The notes beneath the pieces were generated by a model, which was not told where the DNA came from, searched no databases, and saw only the letters and a program-made list of their open reading frames with translations. Below are positions 36,839 through 46,812 of a stretch of 64,000 nt of DNA, in pieces. Location: the NCBI RefSeq assembly GCF_014692875.1, contig NZ_CP061171.1, positions 4,898,001 through 4,962,000 of the forward strand. Direction: 5' to 3'. Positions within the stretch are counted from its first letter, which is position 1. Every line of letters begins with the position of its first letter. Origin of the DNA: Pedobacter riviphilus. GTDB taxonomy: Bacteria > Bacteroidota > Bacteroidia > Sphingobacteriales > Sphingobacteriaceae. The position numbers and the translations under genes were made by a program.

Positions 36839-39772
36839 ATGCTTATTTTGTATTATATGTGCAGTAAACTGTCTATAATCAGGATAAACTTCATAGTTTC
36901 TTTCATTTTGCTTTTTAGCTTGAAGCTATCGGCTCAAAGCTATAATTTTACCAATTATAGCTTGAAAGACGGCTTGCCACAATCGCAGGTAATGGTAATT
37001 TATCAAGCAAAAGACAGAACACTTTGGCTTGGCACTTTGGGTGGGGTAAGTAATTTCGATGGTAGGGAATTTATCTCATACAGCAAAGCTGATGGATTGG
37101 GATCTAACTCCGTAAACTGCATTGCAGAAGATAACCAGGGCCAAATGCTTTTTGGTACCGAAACAGGTATCAGCATCCTTAAACGTGGAAAAATAAGCAC
37201 CCTGTTTTCGGGCAAAGGAGTCAGCCATCTGCTTAAAGACAAGCAGGGAATTGTTTGGGGAATTAGTGGTCATAAGCTTTTCAAAATTGAAAAGGATAAA
37301 GTTGTATTTTATTCCATTTCCGATAAAAATATTCATACCATAAACAGTGATAGCGCTGGAAACCTATACGCGGTTGTGTCAGAAAAGGGGATTTATCAAT
37401 TAAAAAACAACAATTGGATAATTTACCAGGAGTTACCTCCAGCCATCAATACTTTATCTATCGGGAAAATTTTATTTGACAAAACCGTAAAGAATAAGGC
37501 TTATCTCTTAACCTCTCGTAGCGGAATTTATGTACTGGAGAATGGCATAGTTAAACCATTTTTTAAAAAAGAAGGCATTGATACCTATTATTCCATCGCA
37601 CAGGATAATCGTGGAAATATGTGGGTAGGCTTTGAAAAAGGGGCTTACTTTATTAACAAAAACGGTTCGATCCTTAATTTTAACGGAGATAACGGATTGA
37701 GCGATAATCAGGTTAACGAAATATTTAGCGATGCTGAAAACAATATCTGGATATCTTGCTTTAGTGACGGTATTTATAAATATGAAGGTGATGCTTTTAT
37801 TCGCTATAATAGGTTTAAGGGTAAGAACCTGGCTTATCCAATAAGCGGAATCGCAGCAGATAAAAATGATAACCTCTGGTTTGGTACTTTTAACAAAGGT
37901 GTTTTTAAGTATGATGGTAAAGATGTACTAAATGTTGATATCCCTGCTTTTAAGGATAAAAAAATCTACTTTGTTTATGCCGATAAAGCAAAAAATATTT
38001 GGTTTTCTACCTATGGTAAAGGCATTTGGAAATACGATGGGCAGAAATTTAGCCAGGTATTAAAGCCAGATCGGTTTGATAACAGCTCGATAGCCGAAGA
38101 TGAGGAAGGAGGGATCTGGATAAACGGGCTCATGTCATCAACTTATCTAAAAGATGGGAAAACTGAACGAATAAGCGGATTTGATGGTTACTTATCTTGT
38201 GTTTACCCTTTGAGCAAGGATAGCGTGTTGCTTGGCACCTCAAATGGTATTACACTGATTAAAAATAGAAAGATAGATAAAACATTTCATATTAAATCCC
38301 TAGGCAATGTTTTCGTACTGAGCATTATAAGGCATGAAGATAACTTAATTTTTGCTACGCTTGGCGACGGGATTATCACCTGGAATTTAAAAACGAAAGC
38401 TATTAAACGTTATGTTGTTGCCGACGGGTTGAACTCAAATGATATTTATAGCCTTGCAACCGACAAGAATAATAATTTATGGGCCGGAACAGGGCGAGGG
38501 ATTAACAAACTTACTTTTAATCGGCAGCAACAATTTTATGAAGTTTTTAGGGATCACCCGCTAATTGTAGAGTGTAACCAAAACGCTATTATCAATTATA
38601 AAAACAGCATATTGGTGGGCACTATAAATGGCCTCATTCAATGTAAAACCAATGCGCTTGCAGAGGACAAAAAAAATCCTTTTATCCATATTCAACAGGT
38701 AAGTGTTTTTCATAAAAATAATCGGGCAAAAGATCTTTCAATCGATCTGAACGGAAAAGGAGATAAATTTTATAAACTTGACTACAGTCAAAACCACATT
38801 TCGATAAGTTTTAAAGGGGTTTACCTCACCAATCCCGAAAGCGTGCTTTACCGTTACAAACTGGTTGGGATAGATAACGATTTCAGCAAACCTGTACCCA
38901 ACACGGAGATCGAATATTCGACCATAAGGCCAGGTAGTTATACTTTCCAGGTTTATGCTATTGCGAATGGCCAGCAATCAAATATCGAGCAGTTTAGCTT
39001 TACCATTGTGTCGCCGTATTACGATACCGTCATATTTAAGGTTATCGCATTTCTGGTACTTATATTTCTGATCTGGCTTATCTTTTACCTCATTTTTAAA
39101 ACCAGGGAAAGGAAAAAACATCAGTTTGAAAAGTTAAAGTTAAAAGAACAGGAAAAAATCCGTAAGCAAACGGCGGAAGATTTTCACGATGATATTGGTA
39201 ATAAACTAACCAGGATTAATGTTTTGTCTGAAATTTTGGATAAAAAAGTTGCCGGGACAGAAAAAGAGCAAAAAGAACTGATTAGGTTAATCAGAGAGAA
39301 TGCCGGTTTGCTATATACCGGAACAAAAGATATTCTTTGGGCGCTTGATCCACATAGCGATAACCTTTTTGAGATTTTGGTGCACATTAAAAATTTTGGT
39401 ATAGATCTTTTCCAAAATACAGGCGTTACGTTCAAAATGGAAGGGGTATTAAGTAAATACCAAAAACTACAGCTGTCGATGGAGTTTAACCGAAACCTCA
39501 CGTTAATTTTTAAGGAAATGCTCAACAATGTATTAAAGCATGCCAAGGCAAGCCAGGTGTTGATTATGGTTATAGAAACCGATCATGATACAGTAAACAT
39601 TTTAACAACAGACGATGGCGAAGGTTTTGATATTGAAACGGTACAAAAAGGAAGAGGACTAAACAATATTCAAACGCGCTGCAAACGTATAAAATCGACT
39701 TTTCAAATTTCTTCAATTCGGGGAAAAGGCACCACTACAACAATTTCCACCAGAATTCCTGTTACAAAATAG
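36839..39772 (+). CDS. Sensor histidine kinase with extracytoplasmic two-component propeller
   Basis: 977 residues from the ATG at 36839 (a TTG at 36827 is upstream). A signal peptide/TM is followed by repeated beta-propeller units of the Reg_prop type (LWLGTLGGVSNFDG, NIWISCFSDGIYKYEG, DNLWFGTFNKGVFKYDG), then a Y_Y_Y domain (YKLVGIDNDF), one TM helix (about 745-765), and a HisKA_3/HATPase_c kinase with phosphoacceptor H783 in EDFHDDIGNKLTR and the ATP-lid DDGEGFD. It senses an unknown periplasmic ligand and, from context, passes phosphate to the NarL-type regulator directly downstream. It starts 38 bases after the phospholipase gene. Confidence 0.93.
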   Translation: MLILYYMCSKLSIIRINFIVSFILLFSLKLSAQSYNFTNYSLKDGLPQSQVMVIYQAKDRTLWLGTLGGVSNFDGREFISYSKADGLGSNSVNCIAEDNQGQMLFGTETGISILKRGKISTLFSGKGVSHLLKDKQGIVWGISGHKLFKIEKDKVVFYSISDKNIHTINSDSAGNLYAVVSEKGIYQLKNNNWIIYQELPPAINTLSIGKILFDKTVKNKAYLLTSRSGIYVLENGIVKPFFKKEGIDTYYSIAQDNRGNMWVGFEKGAYFINKNGSILNFNGDNGLSDNQVNEIFSDAENNIWISCFSDGIYKYEGDAFIRYNRFKGKNLAYPISGIAADKNDNLWFGTFNKGVFKYDGKDVLNVDIPAFKDKKIYFVYADKAKNIWFSTYGKGIWKYDGQKFSQVLKPDRFDNSSIAEDEEGGIWINGLMSSTYLKDGKTERISGFDGYLSCVYPLSKDSVLLGTSNGITLIKNRKIDKTFHIKSLGNVFVLSIIRHEDNLIFATLGDGIITWNLKTKAIKRYVVADGLNSNDIYSLATDKNNNLWAGTGRGINKLTFNRQQQFYEVFRDHPLIVECNQNAIINYKNSILVGTINGLIQCKTNALAEDKKNPFIHIQQVSVFHKNNRAKDLSIDLNGKGDKFYKLDYSQNHISISFKGVYLTNPESVLYRYKLVGIDNDFSKPVPNTEIEYSTIRPGSYTFQVYAIANGQQSNIEQFSFTIVSPYYDTVIFKVIAFLVLIFLIWLIFYLIFKTRERKKHQFEKLKLKEQEKIRKQTAEDFHDDIGNKLTRINVLSEILDKKVAGTEKEQKELIRLIRENAGLLYTGTKDILWALDPHSDNLFEILVHIKNFGIDLFQNTGVTFKMEGVLSKYQKLQLSMEFNRNLTLIFKEMLNNVLKHAKASQVLIMVIETDHDTVNILTTDDGEGFDIETVQKGRGLNNIQTRCKRIKSTFQISSIRGKGTTTTISTRIPVTK

Positions 39773-39807
39773 CACTAAAACCGTCTTAATTAAAAACCAA
39801 ACACAAA

Positions 39808-40434
39808 ATGAGCCAGAATTTACGAATTGTTCTAATCGAAGATGACGATGTTTTACGAATGGGGTATGAATCGTTATTAAGCGATGTTGAAGATTTTGTG
39901 GTGGTAAATGCTTATGCATCATACGATTTGGCCAAGAAACACTTAGAGACCGATTACCCTGACGTGATTTTGCTTGATATCCAGATGCCAGGCACCAATG
40001 GATTGCAGGCCTTGCCTTTTATCAAAAAAACCTTACCCAACACAAATATTATTATTCTCACTGTTTTCGATTCGCCCGAATTGGTTTTCGAAGCCCTAAC
40101 CATGGGGGCAGGTGGTTATCTTACCAAAAATTCGAGTGCCTCAAAAATTATAGACGCCGTAAGAGAAGTGAGTACTGGTGGAGGGGCCATGAGCACAAAT
40201 GTTGCGCGCATTGTAATGCATTCTTTTCAAAAAAACCTGAACTCTCCCTTAACTAAACGCGAAACCGAAATATTAGATCGGATTGCAAACGGACAAACAA
40301 AATCTCAAATCGCAAACGATCTCTTTATTGATCCGGAAACGGTGAGAAGCCATGTGAAAAATATTTACATCAAACTTGATGTAAACTCCAAGGCAGAAGC
40401 GATTAAAACAGCCAAAGAAAAGCGCTTTATTTAA
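39808..40434 (+). CDS. Response regulator, NarL/FixJ family
   Basis: 208 residues: receiver domain with acidic pocket E11-D13, phosphoacceptor D57 in VILLDIQMPG, and ILTVFDSPELV before the conserved K in YLTKNSS. A LuxR-type helix-turn-helix fills the C-terminus (LTKRETEILDRIANGQTKSQ). It is the cognate partner of the preceding kinase (36 bases apart) and probably activates nearby genes. A possible target is the phospholipase or SusCD set, but no operator is assigned. Confidence 0.94.
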   Translation: MSQNLRIVLIEDDDVLRMGYESLLSDVEDFVVVNAYASYDLAKKHLETDYPDVILLDIQMPGTNGLQALPFIKKTLPNTNIIILTVFDSPELVFEALTMGAGGYLTKNSSASKIIDAVREVSTGGGAMSTNVARIVMHSFQKNLNSPLTKRETEILDRIANGQTKSQIANDLFIDPETVRSHVKNIYIKLDVNSKAEAIKTAKEKRFI

Positions 40435-40538
40435 TCTATAGCGGTATTCTGCTAAAAAAAATGCGAAAATCACCCTTTTTGGGTGATCCTTTGGATTCAA
40501 TTTCAGTTTAATTTTACATCATACAATTAAACAGGACA

Positions 40539-40904
40539 ATGAACCAATCTGTAAAATTCTTTTATGTGCAAGTAACGCAACTAAATGATGCAGATGCATT
40601 TTATGCCAACTGTTTAGGGATGCCTACAGAATCAACAATGATTTCTGAAAAGGAAAAAGGAATAATGGTTAAGGCAGATCATGAGACCAGTATTTTCCTG
40701 TCGGAACAAAAGCATCAAAACCAGACCAATAAAATTGTATTAACCAGCGATGATTGTTTAGAAGATTATTGCAGGCTAAAATCGAGAGGGGTTATTTTTA
40801 AAAATAGGCCAGTTTACCTAAGTGAGGGTTTAAGTATCGAATTTTCTGATCCTTATGGTAATCATTTTATCATATTGGAACAGCGTAACTACAATGAGGA
40901 TTAA
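40539..40904 (+). CDS. VOC-superfamily (glyoxalase-like) protein
   Basis: A 121-residue single-domain protein of the vicinal-oxygen-chelate fold: FYVQVTQLNDADAFYANCLG at the start, CRLKSRGVIFKNRPVYL and SIEFSDPYGNHFIILEQ at the end. It lacks an obvious metal-ligand set and could be a small-molecule binding protein, enzyme or resistance-like protein. Its stop (40902-40904) overlaps or immediately precedes the AraC start, so the two are co-translated. Function unknown. Confidence 0.8.
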   Translation: MNQSVKFFYVQVTQLNDADAFYANCLGMPTESTMISEKEKGIMVKADHETSIFLSEQKHQNQTNKIVLTSDDCLEDYCRLKSRGVIFKNRPVYLSEGLSIEFSDPYGNHFIILEQRNYNED

Positions 40905-40908
40905 TGTA

Positions 40909-41775
40909 ATGAGGTACGTAAAAGAATTAAGCAATAGGAATAAAATTATAAGCGAAAGCACCTGTGAAGCCATATACGAGCAACAGAACGATGCTTATAC
41001 TATTAAGTTTGTTTTTAACGGAACCGAAGATTGTGAAATTAACAAGCGTAAGTTTAGCATTTACCCCGATACTTTTGCGGTAGTAAACGCGGGAACAAAT
41101 TTTAGCAGCAAAATAGACTCAATAAGTCCTGTAAATACATTTTCTGTTTCTTTTGGCGAAAATTTTATTAAAGATTTTTATCATACTTTTTCGAGTAGCA
41201 ACGAAAGTTTACTGGCCGGAAAAGAAGTAGAGAAAATACCTTCGTTTATCGAATCACTTTATCCGTTTTCTGGCGATATGCGTTTTAACGTATTGCATTT
41301 AAAAAGCCAGATCGATAAAGGTTTGAAAGATGAAATGCTGATTAATGAATACCTGTACCACTGCCTTTTAAATTATTATAAAATTTACGATAAAGAGGTG
41401 ATCCAGAAATTAGATAAACTCAGCTTTATCAAAGCAAAAACCCGCGAAGAGGTTTTAAAAAGATTAACACTTGCTAAAGAATACATTAGCAGCAATTACA
41501 ATCAAAATATAACATTAGAAAATATTGCCGAACAGGCATGTTTATCGGTTAACCATTTGCTAAGAACATTTAAAGAAGCATATGAAATTAGCCCATACCA
41601 ATTTTTGGTGCACTTAAGATTAAACAGAGCTAAAAAACTATTGCAAACCACCACTTATTCCTTAAATGAGATAGTAGGTTTAGTAGGGTTTGAATGCCCA
41701 AGCTCATTTATCAGGTTATTTAAACACACGTTCAATATTACCCCTCTAAAATATAGAAAGAGTAGGTTGAACTAA
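40909..41775 (+). CDS. AraC-family transcriptional regulator
   Basis: N-terminal ligand-binding region and a C-terminal double helix-turn-helix (ITLENIAEQACLSVNHLLRT; then YSLNEIVGLVGFECPSSFI and FKHTFNITPLKYRK), the AraC/XylS signature. Possible starts are 40855, 40894 and 40909; the last lies just after the VOC stop, so I use it (288 residues). The first two overlap VOC in another frame. It probably controls a nearby catabolic set, possibly SusCD. Confidence 0.9.
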   Translation: MRYVKELSNRNKIISESTCEAIYEQQNDAYTIKFVFNGTEDCEINKRKFSIYPDTFAVVNAGTNFSSKIDSISPVNTFSVSFGENFIKDFYHTFSSSNESLLAGKEVEKIPSFIESLYPFSGDMRFNVLHLKSQIDKGLKDEMLINEYLYHCLLNYYKIYDKEVIQKLDKLSFIKAKTREEVLKRLTLAKEYISSNYNQNITLENIAEQACLSVNHLLRTFKEAYEISPYQFLVHLRLNRAKKLLQTTTYSLNEIVGLVGFECPSSFIRLFKHTFNITPLKYRKSRLN

Positions 41776-41882
41776 TTATAAATAGTGATTTCTGCATATT
41801 TTGAATGTTAGGATGAAACTATTTTTGAAGCTCTTGCAGGACAATTTGTAGAAGTTTTTTCCTGTTTAGGTTAATAATGATT

Positions 41883-41919
41883 AAAAAAGCAAACTGCCAG
41901 GATTGGGGTTTGCTTTTTT
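41883..41919. terminator. Strong bidirectional terminator hairpin
   Basis: AAAAAAGCAAAC and GTTTGCTTTTTT pair over 12 bases with a 13-base loop. A T-run follows on the plus strand. It ends the VOC-AraC unit before susC. Confidence 0.8.
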
Positions 41920-42064
41920 GCGTTTAAAGCCCCTTCTGTACAGAATGGTGATTTTCGCACATTTTCAGATTTTCACAGCACCTAAATTGCTTATTGATTT
42001 GGTTTCGTGCTCATCTGCTAAAAACCTGTTGAACTAATTAATTACTAACTATTTATTCCCAAAC

Positions 42065-45000
42065 ATGAAACAAAAATTACTATTGATTTTAATGGTGGCG
42101 GTTTTGTCTTATTTTGATGCCCTGGCGCAAAATAGAACAATTACCGGAAAAGTGGTTGATGCGGATGATGGCTTGCCATTGCCAGGCGTATCCATAAAGA
42201 TAAAAGGAACCACACAACTAACTCAAACCACTGGGCAAGGAACCTTTTCAATTTCGGTACCAGCAAATGCACAGAGTTTAGTGTTGAGCTATGTTGGTTA
42301 CACTGAGCAGGAAGTAAAAATAACAGGCGAAACGCTAAATATTCGCATGGTTTCATCTTCTAAAAACCTGCAGGATGTAATGATTATCGGTTATGGAACC
42401 ATTAAGAAGGAAAACTTTACAGGTTCTGCAGCTGTGATTGATGACGATGTTTTTAAAGATCGTCCAGTTACTTCTTTTGAGAAAGCCCTACAAGGAGCTG
42501 CTGCTGGTGTGCAGGTTACCAGTGTATCTGGTCAGCCAGGTGCAACTTCTACTGTTAGGATTCGTGGAGTAGGTTCCTTTACCGCTTCAAGTACCCCGCT
42601 TTATGTGGTTGATGGAATTGCCATTACCAATGGCGATTTAAGTTCGGTTGCACAAACTTCTGATGTACTTTCTTCAATAAATCCCAACGATATTGCTTCG
42701 GTAACAGTATTAAAAGATGCGACCGCTGCAGCTATTTATGGTTCTAGGGCAGCAAATGGTGTGGTATTGATCACAACAAAGCAAGGAAAAGCCGGCAAAA
42801 CTAAATTGAATTTAAGCTCTAGCACCGGATATTCTTACCAGGCAGTAGATAAGCATAAGGTAATGGATGCCACACAATATTACAAAACATTTTGGGATGT
42901 TTATTATGCACAGCGTTTGGCAGCGGGTTTAGCTCCTGATGCTGCGGCTACTGCAGCAAATGGATTAACCAATGCTAAATTAGTTGTAAATCCATACAAC
43001 ACGGCTAATCCTTACGCAGCAAATGGAGTATTGGCTAATGGAGCATCATTGCTTTACGATACCGATTGGCGTGATGAAGTATTGCGCAGAGGCGTAACTA
43101 AAAATATTGATTTATCAGCTAGTGGTGGTAATGATAGAAGTAAATTCTTTGTTTCGGGTGGTTACTTTGAGCAAAATGGCATTGTAATTCGCTCAGATTT
43201 TAAACGCTATTCAGGCAAGTTTAACTTTAATACCGATGTTACCGATTTCTTAAAAGTGGGCATTAACAACAGTTTAACCCGCACCGAGCAAAATACCCCG
43301 GCCGGAAGTACTGGTTCTGATAACCCGGTAAACTTTGCAGATCAAACAGCCAATATTTATCCCTTATATGTACGTGATGCCAACGGAAACGTAGTATATG
43401 ATGCAACCGGAAACCCTGTCTACAACTACATTAACCCTGTTACACCAGATTTTAACCCGGTTGGTTTATCTAAACTGAATGAATACAATACCATAACCAA
43501 CAGGGTTATCACCAGTCCTTATGCCGAGGTTCGGTTTTTAAAAGATTTTGTTGCTAAAAGTATGGTGGGAATTGATTATATCAACAACCGCGAACGCCAG
43601 TTCTACAACATGGAGCATGGCGATGGTGTGAGTGTAAAAGGACGCGCATACCGTTATTCGAAAGAGGATGTTACTGTAACGTTTCAAAATACTTTAACCT
43701 ACAACAAAACTTTCAATCAGCATAATTTCGATGTTTTATTAGGCCAAGAAGCATACCGTTCAAAACGTGATTTTAACTATTCCCAGGTTACAGGATTCCC
43801 TTTCCCAGGGACTAATGAGCAAATTGCTGCATCAACACCATCAACAGTACAATCTTATTATACCCAACAAAGGTTTGCCTCGTATTTTTCGCGTTTGCAA
43901 TATAACTACGCAGGTAAGTATTATCTATCTGGAAGTTTAAGAAGAGACGGTTCATCTGTTTTTGGAAATGACAATAAATACGGAACATTTTATTCTGTTG
44001 GTGGCGGATGGCGCATCGGCAGAGAGAATTTCTTAAAAGATGTAAACTGGATTGATGAATTAAAATTAAGAGCCAGTTATGGTACTTCAGGTAACGACAG
44101 AATTGATCGTTATGCGGCCCAGGGTTTATATGGCTTGGGTAAAAACTACGAAGGACAATCGGGCATTAACTATGTTCAGCTCGAAAATGTAAACCTGAAA
44201 TGGGAGCAGAATTCAACTTTAGATATTGGTGTGGAGTTCGCTTTCCTGAAAGGGAAAATTAGCGGTGAAGCCTCATATTATAAAAGAGGGTCTAAAGGCT
44301 TATTGTTTGATCAGCCTCTTACAAGGTTAACCGGCTTTGATAATTTGACTACAAACCTTGCCTCGATGGATAATTATGGTGTAGAGATTTTATTAAACGG
44401 AAACCCGGTTAAAACCAAAGATTTCGATTGGAACATCTCTTTTAATATTACTTCGAATAGAAACAAAATCAATGCAATGACCCAAAATGAAGTAATTGAT
44501 GGTACCAAAAGATGGAAAGTAGGAGCTGACAGATACCAATGGTATTTACGTGATTATGCAGGAGTTGATCCGGCAGATGGCCGACCAATGTGGTATACCG
44601 ACGAAATTGTAAATGGTCAGGCTACAGGGAACAGAATTACCACAAAAAACTGGTCAACTGCAACACGTTATGATGGTTTAGGGTCTTCGCTACCAAAATT
44701 CACAGGAGGTTTTAACAACACCTTTAGATATAGGGAATTTGATTTAAGCGTATTCACTTATTTTTCTACCGGAGCTAAAATTTACGATACCTTATATGGT
44801 AACCTGATGCATAGTGGGGGGGCTGTTGGTAAGCAATTATCAATAGATAATTATAACAGCTGGCAAAAACCAGGTGACATAACCGATGTACCCCGCTTTG
44901 TAATCAATAATACTGATTTAGGAAATAACCAATCAACCCGTTTCTTATACGATGGATCATTTATGCGTGTTAAAAATATCGCATTGGGCTATTCATTAAA

Positions 45001-45178
45001 GAAAAATTGGTTAGAAACTGTTCATTTGTCGAATGTTAGGGTGTATTTAATGGCTGAAAATCCATTTACATGGGCTAAACATAAAGGTATGGATCCTGAA
45101 TCGGCCCTTACCGGTTTAACTGATAACGATATTCCAAATGTTAAAACATTTACGTTAGGTCTTAATGTTGGATTTTAA
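42065..45178 (+). CDS. SusC/RagA-family TonB-dependent outer-membrane transporter
   Basis: 1037 residues. A signal peptide is followed by a CarboxypepD_reg domain (about 23-100: GKVVDADDGLPLPGVSIKIK), a plug domain with the SusC hallmark (VLKDATAAAIYGSRAANGVV), then a 22-stranded beta-barrel ending in an aromatic residue (GLNVGF). SusC proteins import glycans or other large substrates with a paired SusD lipoprotein, which follows after 11 bases. The substrate cannot be read. No sigma/anti-sigma pair is next to it. Confidence 0.95.
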   Translation: MKQKLLLILMVAVLSYFDALAQNRTITGKVVDADDGLPLPGVSIKIKGTTQLTQTTGQGTFSISVPANAQSLVLSYVGYTEQEVKITGETLNIRMVSSSKNLQDVMIIGYGTIKKENFTGSAAVIDDDVFKDRPVTSFEKALQGAAAGVQVTSVSGQPGATSTVRIRGVGSFTASSTPLYVVDGIAITNGDLSSVAQTSDVLSSINPNDIASVTVLKDATAAAIYGSRAANGVVLITTKQGKAGKTKLNLSSSTGYSYQAVDKHKVMDATQYYKTFWDVYYAQRLAAGLAPDAAATAANGLTNAKLVVNPYNTANPYAANGVLANGASLLYDTDWRDEVLRRGVTKNIDLSASGGNDRSKFFVSGGYFEQNGIVIRSDFKRYSGKFNFNTDVTDFLKVGINNSLTRTEQNTPAGSTGSDNPVNFADQTANIYPLYVRDANGNVVYDATGNPVYNYINPVTPDFNPVGLSKLNEYNTITNRVITSPYAEVRFLKDFVAKSMVGIDYINNRERQFYNMEHGDGVSVKGRAYRYSKEDVTVTFQNTLTYNKTFNQHNFDVLLGQEAYRSKRDFNYSQVTGFPFPGTNEQIAASTPSTVQSYYTQQRFASYFSRLQYNYAGKYYLSGSLRRDGSSVFGNDNKYGTFYSVGGGWRIGRENFLKDVNWIDELKLRASYGTSGNDRIDRYAAQGLYGLGKNYEGQSGINYVQLENVNLKWEQNSTLDIGVEFAFLKGKISGEASYYKRGSKGLLFDQPLTRLTGFDNLTTNLASMDNYGVEILLNGNPVKTKDFDWNISFNITSNRNKINAMTQNEVIDGTKRWKVGADRYQWYLRDYAGVDPADGRPMWYTDEIVNGQATGNRITTKNWSTATRYDGLGSSLPKFTGGFNNTFRYREFDLSVFTYFSTGAKIYDTLYGNLMHSGGAVGKQLSIDNYNSWQKPGDITDVPRFVINNTDLGNNQSTRFLYDGSFMRVKNIALGYSLKKNWLETVHLSNVRVYLMAENPFTWAKHKGMDPESALTGLTDNDIPNVKTFTLGLNVGF

Positions 45179-45189
45179 TTGATAAAGTA

Positions 45190-46647
45190 ATGAAAAAGAT
45201 AAAAACATATAAAACCGCCATATATACCGGAGTAATGTTTCTTCTTGTTGGGGCAACATCCTGCAAGAAAGAGTTTTTACAGGTAACCCCAACACAACAA
45301 ATAAATGCTAAAGATGCTTTTTCGTCAGGAGCAAAAATACAGGCAGCCATGACTGGTATTTACGATCTTACTACCTTTTCGGGTTATACTAATAATATGA
45401 TATTAAGTGCCGATGTTAAGGGTAACGATGTAATGGTTGTAAGCGGTGCCGGAAACTATAACCGTTTTGTAGCACAATATCAGTTTGTAGAAACAGTAAA
45501 CAACGGCGATGCCTATGCCTGGTGGCAATACAGTTATAAAGTGATTTCAAATGCAAACCAGTTTGTGGTGAACATTCCGGAGGCGCCTATCAGCGATGCC
45601 TTAAAAACAGAATATCTGGCCGAAGCGCGAGCGTTAAGAGCTTACACGTATTTCTGGTTAGTACGTTGGTTTGCACAGCCTTATGCTGTAAATCCTGAAG
45701 CGCTTGGTGTACCTATTTTAAGAAAACCTTTAGGGCCAGATGAAACATCACCTGCCAGGGATAAAGTAAAAGATGTGTATGCTTTTATTATTGATGATTT
45801 GAAATATGCGGAAACAAACTTACCAACAACAGGCAGAACCAGTATTTATAGAATGAGTGTTCCTACTATACAAGGTATGTTAGCTCGTGTTTATTTAAAC
45901 ATGGGCAATTGGGCCGAAGCTAGCCGCTACGCTAAGTTAGCACGTGCAGCAAAGCCATTAAGTACAGCCGCCGCATTGTTAACAGGCTTTAATAACCCAA
46001 CCTCTGAGTGGATTTACGCCATTAATGTAAGAACAGATGATAACCAGGGTTTCCTTGCAGTATCATCATTTTACGACCCTTACGATTCAGGTTACTCAAG
46101 CTTTAGGGTTACTGATGATTTCTTTAATTCTTTTGCCGCAAACGATGAGCGTAAAAAACAGTTCCTGGTTAAAAACAGTCCAACTGCTGCTGCCAGTACC
46201 GGCGCTTACAGAAGAAGAGGAGAGGGATATCTGATCAATAAGTTCGACTTTACAACTACGCCTGCTAATAATCAGGTGCTAATTCGCTCTTCAGAGATGT
46301 ATTTAATTGAGGCAGAAGCAGAAGCAAGATTGGGTAATGAACCAGCAGCTAAACAAGCTTTATTGGCTATACAGCAACGCGCTGGTGTAGCTACTGTTGT
46401 TTCAGCAAACACAGGTAATGCTTTAATTGAAGAAATACTGTTGGAGCGTAATAAAGAGTTGTATGGCGAAGGACATAAGTTTTTCGATTTGTTACGTACT
46501 AAAAAAGGTGTGGACAGAACCGGTTCTACAGTACACTGGAAAATCTTAAACTTCCCATCTGGTGATAATAGGTTGGTTTCTCCGATTCCTCAGTTAGAAC
46601 TGGATGCCAATCCGGTATTAAAACCTCAGCAAAACCCGGGTTATTAA
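45190..46647 (+). CDS. SusD/RagB-family outer-membrane lipoprotein
   Basis: 485 residues with lipobox GATSC (C25) in the signal peptide. The TPR-rich SusD fold has AEARALRAYTYFWLVRWFAQPY in the middle and the C-terminal LLERNKELYGEGHKFFDLLR, which are conserved SusD features. It is surface-exposed and binds the substrate for the SusC partner just upstream; the two are co-transcribed. Confidence 0.95.
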   Translation: MKKIKTYKTAIYTGVMFLLVGATSCKKEFLQVTPTQQINAKDAFSSGAKIQAAMTGIYDLTTFSGYTNNMILSADVKGNDVMVVSGAGNYNRFVAQYQFVETVNNGDAYAWWQYSYKVISNANQFVVNIPEAPISDALKTEYLAEARALRAYTYFWLVRWFAQPYAVNPEALGVPILRKPLGPDETSPARDKVKDVYAFIIDDLKYAETNLPTTGRTSIYRMSVPTIQGMLARVYLNMGNWAEASRYAKLARAAKPLSTAAALLTGFNNPTSEWIYAINVRTDDNQGFLAVSSFYDPYDSGYSSFRVTDDFFNSFAANDERKKQFLVKNSPTAAASTGAYRRRGEGYLINKFDFTTTPANNQVLIRSSEMYLIEAEAEARLGNEPAAKQALLAIQQRAGVATVVSANTGNALIEEILLERNKELYGEGHKFFDLLRTKKGVDRTGSTVHWKILNFPSGDNRLVSPIPQLELDANPVLKPQQNPGY

Positions 46648-46679
46648 TCCATTTTTTCGCTGAATTGAATTCAGTTCAC

Positions 46680-46714
46680 AGCCCTTTCCAAAACCAATTG
46701 GAAAGGGCTTTTTA
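46680..46714 (+). terminator. Terminator after susD
   Basis: AGCCCTTTCCAA and TTGGAAAGGGCT, a 12-bp perfect stem, followed by TTTTT. It ends the SusC/SusD transcript. Confidence 0.88.
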
Positions 46715-46812
46715 ATGCAATATCACATTTTAGTTACCTCATCATTATGGTGTTATCGGCATATTATTTTTATCAGTTCCGGCCGACCTTTAATAAAAAA
46801 ACACAGATAGTT

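Noticed and set aside
46747..46812. Upstream start for the NTF2-like gene
   Set aside because: It adds hydrophobic residues ahead of a normal signal peptide; the ATG at 46813 gives a clean signal peptide.
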